Assembly (NCBI GenBank): GCA_049322755.1 | Contig: JBMOQX010000067.1 | Span: forward strand, 62,001-126,000 | Direction of reading: 5' to 3' | DNA: 64,000 bases | From: DATIUV01 sp049322755 | Lineage (GTDB): Bacteria > Pseudomonadota > Gammaproteobacteria > Burkholderiales > UBA6910 | Shown: piece after piece, positions 41,267-50,408 of the stretch | Position numbering within the stretch: position 1 is the first letter of the stretch | How the letters are laid out: each line of letters starts with the position of its first letter | The notes under the pieces: generated by a model | Told to the model about the DNA's origin: nothing | The model's database searches: none | The model's input: only the letters and a program-made list of their open reading frames with translations | Made by a program: the position numbers and the translations under genes

Positions 41267-43498
41267 ATGCCAGACTCCCACGATCATCACCATCACCATC
41301 CGTCGTCCACCGTGACGCGCGGAGCTCATCGCAGTCATCCGTCATCGCCGGCGGCCCCGGTCGCCGCTCGCCGCCACGCGACCGCGGGGCACTCGTCGTC
41401 GAGCCACGGTACTCACGGTGGTCACGGCAGCCACGACCACGCCGCGATGATCGGTGACTTCCGGCGCCGATTCTGGATCTCGCTCGCGCTCACCGTCCCG
41501 ATCGTCGCGCTGTCGCCGATGTTGCAGCACTGGGCCGGTTTCGGCGACTCGCTGCGCTTCGCCGGCGATCTGTACGTGCTGTTCGCGTTGTCTTCGGTGG
41601 TGTTCTTCTACGGCGGCTGGCCGTTCCTGACAGGACTCGCCGCGGAGCTGAAGGATCGCCGCCCCGGGATGATGACGCTGATCTCGCTCGCGATCAGCGT
41701 CGCCTACCTGTACTCGACAGCGGTCGTCTTCGGGCTGTCGGGCGAGACGTTCTTCTGGGAGCTCGCCACGCTGATCGACGTGATGCTGCTCGGTCACTGG
41801 ATCGAGATGCGCTCGGTGCTCGGGGCCTCCAGTGCGCTCGAAGCGCTGGTGCGGCTGCTGCCGGCCACCGCGCATCGCCTGACGGTGGCCGGCGTCACCG
41901 AGGAGGTGCCGGTCGCGGACCTCAAACCCGGCGACCGCGTGCTCGTGAAGCCCGGCGAGAAGGTGCCGATCGACGGCGTGATTCTCGACGGGCAATCGAG
42001 CTTCAACGAGGCGATGCTGACCGGCGAGTCGCGCCCGGTCGAGCGCGGACCCGGCCAGGAGGCGGTCGGCGGTGCGGTCAATGGCGAAGGCGCGGTGACG
42101 ATCGAGGTGCGCAAGACCGGCGATCAGACCTATCTCGCGCAGGTCATCGACCTGGTGCGCCAGGCGCAGGCGACGCGCTCGCGCACGCAGGACCTGGCCA
42201 ACCGCGCCGCATCGTGGCTCACGTGGATCGCCATCACCGTCGGTTTCGGCACGTTGGCCGCGTGGCTGTTCCTCGAAGCGCCGCTTGCCTTCGCGCTCGA
42301 ACGAATGGTCACGGTCATGGTGATCGCCTGCCCGCATGCGCTCGGCCTTGCGGTGCCGCTGGTCGTTGCGGTCAGCACCAAGCTCACGGCACAGAACGGG
42401 CTGCTGATCCGCGACCGCGCCGCCTTTGAGCGCGCCCGCGATCTCGACGCCGTGATCTTCGACAAGACCGGCACGCTCACGGAGGGGCGTTTCGGAGTCA
42501 CCGAGGTAGTGACCGTCGGTGACCGCAGCGAATCCGAGGTCCTTGCGCTCGCGGCGGCGCTGGAGAGCCAGTCGCAGCACCCGATTGCGCAGGGCGTGCT
42601 GCGCGGCGCCGCCGAGCGCGGTGTGAAGCCCAAACGGGTCGAGCGCTTCCAGAGCCTGACCGGGCGCGGCGTGGCGGCGATCGTCGAAGGACGCGATGTG
42701 AAGGTCGTCAGCCCCGGCTACGTGCGCGAGAAGGCGATCGCGATCGCCCCGGCGATCGAGCGGCTCGCCGCCCGCGGCCAGACGGTCGTGCACGTGCTCG
42801 TCGACGACGCGCCGATCGGGGCGATCGCCCTCGCCGACGTGATCCGCCCCGAGTCCTACGAGGCCGTGCGGCGGCTGAAAGCGATGGGCATCCGCGCGAT
42901 GATGCTGACGGGCGACGCGCGCGCGGTCGCGCAGGCCGTGGCGCAGGAGCTCGGACTCGACGAGACCTTCGCCGAAGTGCTGCCGGATCAGAAGGCCGCC
43001 AAGGTGCGCGAAGTCAAGGCCAAGGGCCTGCGCGTCGCGATGATCGGCGACGGCGTGAACGATGCGCCGGCGCTGGTCGAGTCCGACCTCGGCATCGCAA
43101 TCGGCGCCGGCACCGACGTGGCGATCGAAGCGGCCGACGTCGTGCTCGTGCGCAGCAACCCGCTCGACGTGTTCGCGATCCTCGCGCTCTCGCGCGCGAC
43201 CTACGACAAGATGGTGCAGAACCTCCTGTGGGCGACGGGCTACAACGCCTTCGCCATCCCGCTCGCGGCGGGGGCGGCATACGCATGGGGCGTGCTGCTG
43301 TCGCCGGCGCTCGGCGCGGCGCTGATGTCGCTGTCGACCGTGATCGTCGCGATCAACGCGCAGCTCCTCGAACGCGCGCGGGCGCTCGTCGCGCGGCCGG
43401 CCACCGCGCCTCTCGCGCCGCCGGCCGCACCGCGCGCCACCCTCCACCGCCTGCCCGGGGACGAGCCGCAAGCAACCTCATTCAAGACGCGAAGGTGA
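41267..43498 (+). CDS. copB: Copper-transporting P1B-type ATPase, CopB type
   Basis: 743 residues. His-rich N-terminus (HDHHHHHPSS, HGTHGGHGSHDH) in place of HMA domains, transport motif ACPHALGLA (CPH, the P1B-3/CopB class), DKTGTLT, SQHPIAQGV and GDGVNDAPALVES. The CPH class exports copper, often described as Cu(II). It complements CopA in the same cluster. Confidence 0.94.
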   Translation: MPDSHDHHHHHPSSTVTRGAHRSHPSSPAAPVAARRHATAGHSSSSHGTHGGHGSHDHAAMIGDFRRRFWISLALTVPIVALSPMLQHWAGFGDSLRFAGDLYVLFALSSVVFFYGGWPFLTGLAAELKDRRPGMMTLISLAISVAYLYSTAVVFGLSGETFFWELATLIDVMLLGHWIEMRSVLGASSALEALVRLLPATAHRLTVAGVTEEVPVADLKPGDRVLVKPGEKVPIDGVILDGQSSFNEAMLTGESRPVERGPGQEAVGGAVNGEGAVTIEVRKTGDQTYLAQVIDLVRQAQATRSRTQDLANRAASWLTWIAITVGFGTLAAWLFLEAPLAFALERMVTVMVIACPHALGLAVPLVVAVSTKLTAQNGLLIRDRAAFERARDLDAVIFDKTGTLTEGRFGVTEVVTVGDRSESEVLALAAALESQSQHPIAQGVLRGAAERGVKPKRVERFQSLTGRGVAAIVEGRDVKVVSPGYVREKAIAIAPAIERLAARGQTVVHVLVDDAPIGAIALADVIRPESYEAVRRLKAMGIRAMMLTGDARAVAQAVAQELGLDETFAEVLPDQKAAKVREVKAKGLRVAMIGDGVNDAPALVESDLGIAIGAGTDVAIEAADVVLVRSNPLDVFAILALSRATYDKMVQNLLWATGYNAFAIPLAAGAAYAWGVLLSPALGAALMSLSTVIVAINAQLLERARALVARPATAPLAPPAAPRATLHRLPGDEPQATSFKTRR

Positions 43499-43684
43499 GG
43501 GCGATGGTCCGGAAAGTCACGGTGACGGCATTGGGCGCAGCCCCGATCGTCGGATGGAGGTGCGAGCCGCGACGCATCGTCCCGAACCGAGCAGCGGACC
43601 GAGACGAGTGGAGCCGTCGCTGCGGCTCTCACCCGCGGCTCCGTTCCGGGCGGCGCGGGCGCGCGGCCATCGTGGAATTCTCGC

Positions 43685-44263
43685 GTGGACCGTACCTTCA
43701 ACATCGCCCCCGCTGATCGACGCATCGCCGCGGCGGGCGTGGCGCAGGTGCTCGGCGCGACCGGGGTGCTCTGGATGAAGACGCTCGGCTTCGCGTGGAA
43801 CGCCGAAGGCCGCGACGGCATCGCGCTCGCGCCGCTGCTCGCCACCCAGGCGACCGATCTGCGCCGTGCGCTCGCCCCATTGTCATCGCGCATCCGCGCG
43901 CTCGGCTTCTTCGCGCCGGCGGCGCTGGCCGACCTGGTCGCGCTCTCGCCGCTCGCCGAGGAGGCGGGCGTGCCGGTGGTGTGCGAGATGGCGCACCGTC
44001 TCGAAACGGACCACGCAAGAGTCACGGCGCTGATCCGTTGCATCCGACCGGCGCTCGAGGACATTGAGGACACGGCAAGCTGTCTCGTGCTCGACGGGCG
44101 CCTCGGCGCGCGCGAAGCCGCGACGTCTGCACTCGCCGCGTTCGGCCGCGACTCTCCACCGAGCGGCCTGCTGGCCGAGTCGGTGCTCGGCAGTTTCGGT
44201 GTGTTCGAAGCGAGCGGCGATGGCGCGCGCCGCGAAGACGGCCACGGGGCACTGCGCCGCTGA
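43685..44263 (+). CDS. Dps-like protein with a lost ferroxidase site
   Basis: 192 residues from a GTG. It aligns with Dps/bacterioferritin-like proteins (VLGATGVLWMKTLGFAWNAEG, LRRALAPLSSRIRALGFFAP, AEEAGVPVVCEMAHRLETDH). Positions that hold the ferroxidase His/Asp/Glu in Dps are Ala or other residues here: HWN is AWN, and the second His and the Asp and Glu of the next helix are also replaced. It may retain a structural or DNA-binding role, or be in decay. Confidence 0.65.
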   Translation: MDRTFNIAPADRRIAAAGVAQVLGATGVLWMKTLGFAWNAEGRDGIALAPLLATQATDLRRALAPLSSRIRALGFFAPAALADLVALSPLAEEAGVPVVCEMAHRLETDHARVTALIRCIRPALEDIEDTASCLVLDGRLGAREAATSALAAFGRDSPPSGLLAESVLGSFGVFEASGDGARREDGHGALRR

Positions 44264-44271
44264 CACCCCGC

Positions 44272-45156
44272 TCAGCAGCGGCGTTGCCGCCTGTACTCCG
44301 TGGGGGTCGCCCCGACCGCGCGCCGGAACACCGTAGCCATGTGCTGCGAGGAGGCGAAGCCGCAGGCGTGTGCGATCTCGGTGACGCTCTGGCGCGTGCC
44401 GGTCAACAGCTCCTTCGCCCGCTCGACGCGCAGCGTCATCTGGTAGCGGTGCGGCGGCAGGCCGGTGCTGACCTTGAACGCGCGCGCGAAGTGGTAGGGC
44501 GACAGCCTGACTTCAGCCGCAAGTTCCACCAACGGCAAGTCGTCGGCAATGCGGTCGCGGATGACGGCGTCGGCGCGCTTGATCTGCCACGGCGTCAAAC
44601 CACCGGCCCGCGGCTCGGCCCAGTCCTGGCTCTGCCGAGCCAGCTCGGCCACGATTGCCAACGCAGCTCCCTCGGCGAACAGGCGCCCGGTCGGATCGCC
44701 GGAGTCCGACGCATCCCACAGCCGGTCGAGCAGCCCGAGCACGAGCGGATTGCGGAACGCTCCGGCGTGCAGCCGGCCGAAGTCGAAGGGGCTCGTGCCT
44801 GGCCGCAACTGCTCGATATGCGCGCGCAATGCATCGGCCGCGAACGCGAAGACGCGAATCACGTGGTCGTTGTGGACGAGGATGTCGGTCGCGGTTGCCG
44901 GCGCCACGACGAACAGATCCCCTGAACGACTCCGCCCCTCGAATCGCCCGCCGCCCAGATCGGCCGACTGGTGAATGCCGTTGGACACCGCGCGGATGAC
45001 GCAGAAGTCGCTCGTCGGCGGGTCGGAGAAGTCGCCCGGCGGCTGCGCCACTTCGAGCATCTCCCCGACTGAGCCGGCCAGTCGATGCTGGCGAATGTAC
45101 GGCGCGTAAGCGCTGCGCGAATAATGCTCGAAGTGTGTGGGCAGCCGGTTCAGCAT
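44272..45156 (-). CDS. AraC-family transcriptional regulator
   Basis: 294 residues. N-terminal cupin-like sensing domain and C-terminal AraC DNA-binding domain with two HTH units (LPLVELAAEVRLSPYHFARA, TGLPPHRYQMTLRVERAKEL, SVTEIAHACGFASSQHMATV). Convergent with the Dps-like gene and divergent from the redox operon at 45437-48894, its likely target. Confidence 0.9.
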   Translation of the reverse strand: MLNRLPTHFEHYSRSAYAPYIRQHRLAGSVGEMLEVAQPPGDFSDPPTSDFCVIRAVSNGIHQSADLGGGRFEGRSRSGDLFVVAPATATDILVHNDHVIRVFAFAADALRAHIEQLRPGTSPFDFGRLHAGAFRNPLVLGLLDRLWDASDSGDPTGRLFAEGAALAIVAELARQSQDWAEPRAGGLTPWQIKRADAVIRDRIADDLPLVELAAEVRLSPYHFARAFKVSTGLPPHRYQMTLRVERAKELLTGTRQSVTEIAHACGFASSQHMATVFRRAVGATPTEYRRQRRC

Positions 45157-45201
45157 CGCTACCGCTCCTGTCTAAGGACTACGGAGTCGGGCTTGGAGTA
45201 C

Positions 45202-45232
45202 ATTATAGGGCGGATCGAATGCAGGCGTGCAA
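45202..45232 (-). promoter_or_regulatory. Promoter of the araC-type gene
   Basis: Minus strand: -10 TATAAT (45202-45207, perfect) and TTGCAC (45227-45232) as -35, with a 19-bp spacer. The long spacer would suit activation by a MerR-type regulator or distortion by another factor. About 45 nt upstream of the start. Confidence 0.5.
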
Positions 45233-45436
45233 GGGCGAAGCAAGGCCGTGTACGGAGCGCAAGCTCGTGCACGAGGTGGCATCGCCGGGGACGCGCCATC
45301 CGTGGGATGCACCGCGCCCGTCGGGATGCGGCGGGACCATCCGGGTTGGCGCCCCGGCTCAGGACGCGGTACCGCGCAATTCCGTATACGCGGCCGCACG
45401 ATCATGGCCGCTTCGGCGCCGCAAGGAGCAAAGACT

Positions 45437-45646
45437 ATGCGTGAACGCAACCAGGAAAGGCCCGTAGCCGGGAAACCGTTGAAGCGTCCTGCACGAGCCG
45501 AGTCGGGCGACCAGAGTGCCGAGCCGCACGACCTTGTCGATGAGGCCGGGTTGGAATCGTTCCCGGCGAGCGACCCTCCGCCGTGGACGCTTGGCCGGCG
45601 CGACCCGCTCGACGCGACGAGCGAACGCGCCGAAACCGAAGACTGA
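45437..45646 (+). CDS. Small conserved hypothetical protein
   Basis: 69 residues, charged, with the phrase LVDEAGLESFPASDPPPWTL, a pattern I recognise from short uncharacterised proteobacterial proteins. AGGAG ribosome site. First gene of the putative redox operon. Function unknown. Confidence 0.65.
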   Translation: MRERNQERPVAGKPLKRPARAESGDQSAEPHDLVDEAGLESFPASDPPPWTLGRRDPLDATSERAETED

Positions 45647-45660
45647 GCACGGAGGACCGC

Positions 45661-46452
45661 GTGACTGCGATGACTGACCCACCCCTGTGCAGCACCGAAG
45701 GCTGCTCGACCGTCAGCACCGAGACGCCGTCAGATCCAGTACCACGGAGGGCCGTCCTGACGCTTGCCGTCGTCTCCGACACCATCTGTCCTTGGTGCTA
45801 CGTCGGCAAGCGCCGGATCGAGCGAGCGGTCGAGATGCTTGCAGCCGAAGGTGTGGCCGTGACGATTCGCTGGCTGCCGTTCGAGTTGAATTCCTCGATG
45901 GCCGCTGGCGGCATGGACCGCCGTGCCTACCGCTCGGCCAAGTTCGGGAGCTGGGAGCAAAGCCAGAAGCTCGACGCACAGGTCGCTGCCGAGGGCGCGC
46001 GGGAAGGCATCGTGTTCCGGCACGACCTGATCACCCGCACGCCGAACACTCGCGCCTCGCACCGGCTGATCTGGCTCGCCGGCGAAGTGGGCGACGCCGC
46101 GCTGCAGAGTCGCCTCGTCGAGGCGCTGTTCTCGGCCTACTTCTGCGAAGGGCGCGACATCGGGGATCGGGACGTGCTTGCGGAATTGGGTGCCGGCGCG
46201 GGCCTCGACGCGACGCGCGTCGAAGCGCTGCTCGCCGGCAGCGAAGGGGCCGACGAGGTGCTGCGGCTGGAGCGCTGGGCGAGTGCCGCGGGCATCCGCG
46301 GCGTGCCGAGCGTGCTCGCCGATGACCGCGTGCTCTTCTCGGGTGCGCTGCGAACGCCGCTGATCGTGCGCGCGCTGCGCGAGCTGATGCCGGGAGCCGG
46401 GGCACCGGACACGCGCAGCACGGCCGCAGGCGAGGCGGATGCGCGATCGTGA
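45661..46452 (+). CDS. DsbA-family oxidoreductase, FrnE-like
   Basis: 263 residues. After a 35-residue leader the thioredoxin fold starts at LTLAVVSDTICPWCYVGKRR, containing CPWC; later RTPNTRASHRLIWLA and GIRGVPSVLADDRVLFSG with the cis-Pro. FrnE-type proteins are cytoplasmic, often stress-related disulfide isomerases. GTG 45661 or ATG 45670 may start. Overlaps the next gene by 14 nt. Confidence 0.85.
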   Translation: MTAMTDPPLCSTEGCSTVSTETPSDPVPRRAVLTLAVVSDTICPWCYVGKRRIERAVEMLAAEGVAVTIRWLPFELNSSMAAGGMDRRAYRSAKFGSWEQSQKLDAQVAAEGAREGIVFRHDLITRTPNTRASHRLIWLAGEVGDAALQSRLVEALFSAYFCEGRDIGDRDVLAELGAGAGLDATRVEALLAGSEGADEVLRLERWASAAGIRGVPSVLADDRVLFSGALRTPLIVRALRELMPGAGAPDTRSTAAGEADARS

Positions 46453-47587
46453 GTCACAGCGGCTGCGCGTCGCGGTCGCCGGCGGGTCGATCGGCGGGCT
46501 CGCGGCCGGAACGGCGCTGCTCGCGGCCGGCTGCGAGGTGCAGGTCTACGAGCGTACGCCGCATCGGATGACGAGCCGTGGTGCCGGCATCGTCGTGCAG
46601 CCTTCTCTGATGGCGCTGCTGGCGGAGGTCGGTGCGGCGCCCCTGCCGGCGACCGCCTGCTCGCACCGGCGCTACCTGTCGCCCGACGGCGGGCCGGGCG
46701 AGTTGAGCGCCATGCCGCAGCGCTTCACGTCGTGGGAGGCGATCTACGGAACCCTGCTCGCCGCGTTTCCGCCGGCGCGCTACCACCGCGGTGCGGAGGT
46801 CTCGGATTTTGCGCAGGACGCGCACGGCGGTTCCGTGACCGTTCGCTTCGCACGCGGCGCTTCGATCGAGGTGGATCTCCTCGTGTGCGCCGATGGCTGG
46901 CGCTCGGCGGCGCGGCGGCGGCTCCTGCCGCAGGTCTCGCCGCAGTACGCCGGGTACATCGCGTGGCGCGGCACGCTTGAGGAAGCGGACGCACCCCCGG
47001 ACCTCGCCGCGTACTTCGACGACACGTTCACGTTTTCGGAGGCGCGTTCGGGCGGTCACGCGCTGTGCTACTTCATCCCGGGCGAGGGCGCGGCAGCCAC
47101 GCCCGGGCAGCGCCGGCTCAACTGGGTGTGGTACGTGCACGTCGCCGCCGGCCCGGACCTCGACGGCATCCTGGCGGACCGCAGCGGCGTGCGACACGCT
47201 GGATCCGTGCCGCCCGGCGAGGTGCCCGAACCCGTGGCCGAGACGATGCGCGCGAAGGCCGCGCGCGAGCTGCACCCGCGCTTCGCGGCGCTGATCGCAG
47301 CCACGCCCGCGCCGTTCGTTCAGGTGATTCAGGACCTCACGGTGCCGCGCATGCGGTTCGGTCGCGCGTGCCTGCTCGGCGACGCGGCCTTCATCGTCCG
47401 GCCGCACACGGCCGGTGCGACCGCCAAGGCCGCCGACGATGCGCTCGCCCTCGCTCGCACCGCCCAGCGCGGGCTGGGCGGTTTCGATGCTGCGCTCGCG
47501 CGCTGGGAAAGCGAGCGGCTTGCCGCCGGACGCGCCATGGCGCAGTACGGACTGGCGCTCGGCCGGCGCTTTGCCTCCGCACGGTGA
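46439..47587 (+). CDS. FAD-dependent aromatic-type monooxygenase
   Basis: 382 residues of the PHBH-like flavoprotein monooxygenases: GxGxxG-like FAD site (VAVAGGSIGGLAAGTALLAA), DG motif (LLVCADGWRSAARR) and GD motif (RACLLGDAAFIVRPHTAGAT). Resembles 2,6-dihydroxypyridine or similar monooxygenases. Substrate unknown. Confidence 0.82.
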   Translation: MRDRESQRLRVAVAGGSIGGLAAGTALLAAGCEVQVYERTPHRMTSRGAGIVVQPSLMALLAEVGAAPLPATACSHRRYLSPDGGPGELSAMPQRFTSWEAIYGTLLAAFPPARYHRGAEVSDFAQDAHGGSVTVRFARGASIEVDLLVCADGWRSAARRRLLPQVSPQYAGYIAWRGTLEEADAPPDLAAYFDDTFTFSEARSGGHALCYFIPGEGAAATPGQRRLNWVWYVHVAAGPDLDGILADRSGVRHAGSVPPGEVPEPVAETMRAKAARELHPRFAALIAATPAPFVQVIQDLTVPRMRFGRACLLGDAAFIVRPHTAGATAKAADDALALARTAQRGLGGFDAALARWESERLAAGRAMAQYGLALGRRFASAR

Positions 47588-47598
47588 AGGAGGGATGC

Positions 47599-48894
47599 AT
47601 GGGGACCGACTCGGACCACCCTCGCGCACGGCGCAGTGATGGGTCACCGGCCACGGTGCGGCTGATCGGCCGCGCAGACAGTGCCGAGGCGTATCTGATC
47701 CGCGACTTCCTGATGCGCAGCGTCGTCGAGTTCGAATGGGTCGAGATCGCCACGGACGACGACCTCGCACGGGCGCTGGATCGGCCGGCGCTTGAAGCTC
47801 TGCGACTACCCGTCGTCGAGCTGCCCGACGGTTCGCGCCTGTCCGCGCCGTCGCTGCGCGAGATCGCCGAGCGGCTCGGCTGGGTCACGCGGCCGCGGCT
47901 GCGCGAGTACGACCTGTCGATCTACGGTGCCGGACCGGCCGGACTGTCGGCAGCGGTATACGCCGCCTCCGAGGGCCTGCGTGTGGTGCTGATCGAGCGC
48001 CATGCGGTCGGCGGGCAGGCGGGGGCGAGCTCGCTGATCGAGAACTACATGGGCTTTCCGCAAGGGATCAGCGGCGCAGACCTGGCCGAACGCGCGCGCC
48101 AGCAGGCGGTGCGGTTCGGCTGCGAGCTGCTGATGATGCGCGAAGGCATCAAGGCACAGTTCAAGGACCAGCGCATCTACGTCGACCTCGCGGACGGCAC
48201 GAAGCTCGTCGCGCGCGCGAACATCTGCGCCACCGGCGTCGAATGGCGCCGGCTCGGCCTGCCCGACGAGCAGCGCTTCGCCGGCGCCGGCCTGTTCTAC
48301 GGCGCCGGCGCCAGCGAGGCGCCGATGTGCCGCGACGAGCACGTGTACGTCGTCGGCGGGGGCAACTCGGCCGGGCAGGCCGTGATGCATCTGGCCGCGT
48401 ATGCAGCACGCGTGACGATGCTGGTGCGCGGCGCCGATCTCGCGTCGTCCCTGTCCGCCTACCTGATCGAGCGGATCCGCGGCACCCGCAACGTGGACGT
48501 TCGCTTCAACGTCGAAGTGGCGGGGCTCGACGGCGACAGCGCACTGCGCCGCGTCCGACTGATGAATACGCTGACCGGCGAGGAGGTGTCGGTTGACACA
48601 AGACGGCTCTTCGTCTGCATCGGCGGCGTGCCGCACACGGAATGGGCGAAGGACACGGCGATCCTCCGCGATCAGCTCGGCTACCTGATCACCGGCCCTG
48701 ATCTGCTCGAAGCCGGCCGGCCGCCCGCGCAGTGGCCTCTGCAGCGTGCGCCCTTCTATCTGGAGACCAGCGTGCCGGGCTCGTTCGCTGCGGGCGACGT
48801 GCGCCACAACTCCATCAAGCGTGTGGCCTCGGCCGTCGGTGAAGGGGCGATGGCGGTGACCTTCGCTCACCGCTTCCTGGCGGAAGCGCCATGA
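47599..48894 (+). CDS. Thioredoxin reductase-like flavoprotein without the CxxC pair
   Basis: 431 residues. An N-terminal glutaredoxin/thioredoxin-like domain without active-site cysteines (AEAYLIRDFLMRSVVEFEWV, LRLPVVELPDGSRLSAPS) precedes a TrxR-like domain (YGAGPAGLSAAVYAASEGLR, GGQAGASSLIENYMGFPQGI, YVVGGGNSAGQAVMHLA, GSFAAGDVRHNSIKRVA). The usual CATC is replaced by SEAPMCRDEH. It presumably reduces another acceptor than thioredoxin. Separated from the monooxygenase by 11 nt. Confidence 0.82.
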   Translation: MGTDSDHPRARRSDGSPATVRLIGRADSAEAYLIRDFLMRSVVEFEWVEIATDDDLARALDRPALEALRLPVVELPDGSRLSAPSLREIAERLGWVTRPRLREYDLSIYGAGPAGLSAAVYAASEGLRVVLIERHAVGGQAGASSLIENYMGFPQGISGADLAERARQQAVRFGCELLMMREGIKAQFKDQRIYVDLADGTKLVARANICATGVEWRRLGLPDEQRFAGAGLFYGAGASEAPMCRDEHVYVVGGGNSAGQAVMHLAAYAARVTMLVRGADLASSLSAYLIERIRGTRNVDVRFNVEVAGLDGDSALRRVRLMNTLTGEEVSVDTRRLFVCIGGVPHTEWAKDTAILRDQLGYLITGPDLLEAGRPPAQWPLQRAPFYLETSVPGSFAAGDVRHNSIKRVASAVGEGAMAVTFAHRFLAEAP

Positions 48895-48931
48895 CCGCGG
48901 CGCCACGCGAAGCGGCGCATTGCGACTCGTG

Positions 48932-49111
48932 ATGGCAATGGGCGAGGCCGCGCAGGCCAAGACGGCGCGGCGCCGGGCGCACGGCCCAACGCTCGAACTC
49001 CGGCACTTGCGGTACTTCCTCGCCGTGGCGGAGGAGTTGCACTTCGCGCGCGCTGCCGCTCGCCTCGGCATCGAGCAGTCGCCGCTCAGCCGCCAGATTC
49101 GAATGCTGGAG
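48932..49111 (+). pseudogene. LysR regulator fragment (HTH only)
   Basis: The segment LELRHLRYFLAVAEELHFAR, ARLGIEQSPLSRQIRMLES is a typical LysR N-terminal HTH. Homology stops at about 49110, after which the frame runs into unrelated sequence. The effector domain is absent. The breakpoint marks a rearrangement junction next to the trb remnants. Confidence 0.8.
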
Positions 49112-49152
49112 TCGATCCTCGGGAAGGCGCAGTCTGGTCTCGGAGCACACAA

Positions 49153-49178
49153 GGCGCCCCGCCGCCTGACGGGGCGCC
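49153..49178 (-). terminator. Terminator-like hairpin after the trb remnants
   Basis: GGCGCCCCG (49153-49161) and CGGGGCGCC (49170-49178) form a perfect 9-bp stem with an 8-nt loop. On the minus strand it is followed by TTGTGTG, a weak T tract. It lies just past a minus-strand frame that ends at 49191, whose product I do not recognise. Confidence 0.5.
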
Positions 49179-49422
49179 TGGGCGCGAGGCTTACTCGCCT
49201 TTGCGCCGCTGCCAGATCAGGCTGTGCCACTGACCTATCACCCGGTACCCGACATCGCCTGAGCTGCCGTACGGAAACGACCTTCTCGAAACAGCCGGGG
49301 TGCAGGAAGGAGCTTGCCGCGCTCCGGCGGTTGGAATAGATTGCTCGGTGTGACTGGCGATGCCGCTCCCCACCCGCTTGGATCGCGGTCTTCTTCAGGG
49401 GAGCAGGAAGCCAGCGTGAGCA

Positions 49423-49842
49423 TCAGGCCCGTTGGGCGCAGTCCGGAACCTCCTGCATACCCGCTCCCGGCCTCTCGGCTCGGCGAGGCGAGATCGCGGT
49501 CGGATTGAATTTTCTATCGTTTTGCAGGAACTCCGCTTGCGTAACGGTGCCGCCGGAGGCCGTCAGCCCGAGTCCCGCGAACGAGTTGAACAGGATGCCG
49601 GCCAGCGCGTTGAAGTTTGTGATGATGAAGGCAAACGCGCCGACGTAGAGCACCTTCTTGATGAGCTTCGCGATCACGTCGTCCTGACCCCCCATCGCCC
49701 AGAACAGGCCCGCCAGCGTCATGTCGATGACGACCAGCGTCGCGGTCAGGAACGCCACTTCGCCGCCCAGCAAGCCGAAGCCCGAGTCGATGTAGCGGGA
49801 GAAGACGTCGAGGAAGCGGTCAATGACGGAGAGGTCGTTCAT
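49423..49842 (-). pseudogene. trbL: TrbL N-terminal fragment
   Basis: From the ATG at 49842, about 107 residues match TrbL, the polytopic VirB6-like protein of trb mating systems: VIDRFLDVFSRYIDSGFGLL, FLTATLVVIDMTLAGLFWAM and TNFNALAGILFNSFAGLGLT. After AEFLQ (about 49522) the sequence is no longer TrbL-like and the frame stops at 49423. Full TrbL is several hundred residues, so this is a truncated relic. Confidence 0.82.
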
Positions 49843-50107
49843 CGGGCCTGCCCGGCGGATGATCGATCCTGCGACTGTCCTCCGGTGGAGCGCGGAGACC
49901 AACTCAGTCAGGCGCACCTGGGAAGGCCCGGTCGCCGACCGTCACGATGCACGACCCCCTCCCGCCGAACTTTGGCGGGCCGCTCAGGTCAGCGGCGACT
50001 TTCCCGGCCGGCGCGGTCGAGGCAGGCAGGGATGGGAGGCGCTCTGCGCCGTGCGTCTTGACAGTGCAGAATGAAGGTCTGTATCTCGACCTGCTGCTGG
50101 AGCCTCC

Positions 50108-50356
50108 ATGCCTCGCAAGCTGCTGACTGCGGACCAGATCCGGGAGGAGGTATCGAGGCGTCTAGCGATGCTGCCGGAGGTACGCGAGGATCAGGCCACC
50201 ATCGTTGTCCCGCTCCCGCAGTGGAACGAACCCGACGAGCGCGGGTGTAATTGGCACATGTCGGTCTTCGGAGGCGACGCGGTGGGCTACACCCGAGCGA
50301 TTCAACGGGTCGTCGCCGACGTGCAGGCGCTGTACCAGCTTGCGCCTGGGCCTTGA
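50108..50356 (+). CDS. Small hypothetical protein upstream of the TIR gene
   Basis: 82 residues, soluble, e.g. LTADQIREEVSRRLAMLPEV, CNWHMSVFGGDAVGYTRAIQ. No family assigned. It precedes the TIR gene by about 50 nt in the same direction and might be co-expressed. Confidence 0.6.
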   Translation: MPRKLLTADQIREEVSRRLAMLPEVREDQATIVVPLPQWNEPDERGCNWHMSVFGGDAVGYTRAIQRVVADVQALYQLAPGP

Positions 50357-50408
50357 ACGACCGGCGGTCGACGAATCAGTCCACTCGCGCACAGGTAGCG
50401 ACGGAGCC

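Noticed and set aside
41268..41460. His-rich stretch at the start of copB as a separate small metal-binding protein
   Set aside because: It is in frame with the ATPase and such His-rich N-termini are usual in CopB-type pumps.
49191..49423. Two short minus-strand frames next to trbL
   Set aside because: Their products (e.g. ending GYRVIGQWHSLIWQRRKGE) match no family I know and overlap each other; likely debris of the conjugation module.
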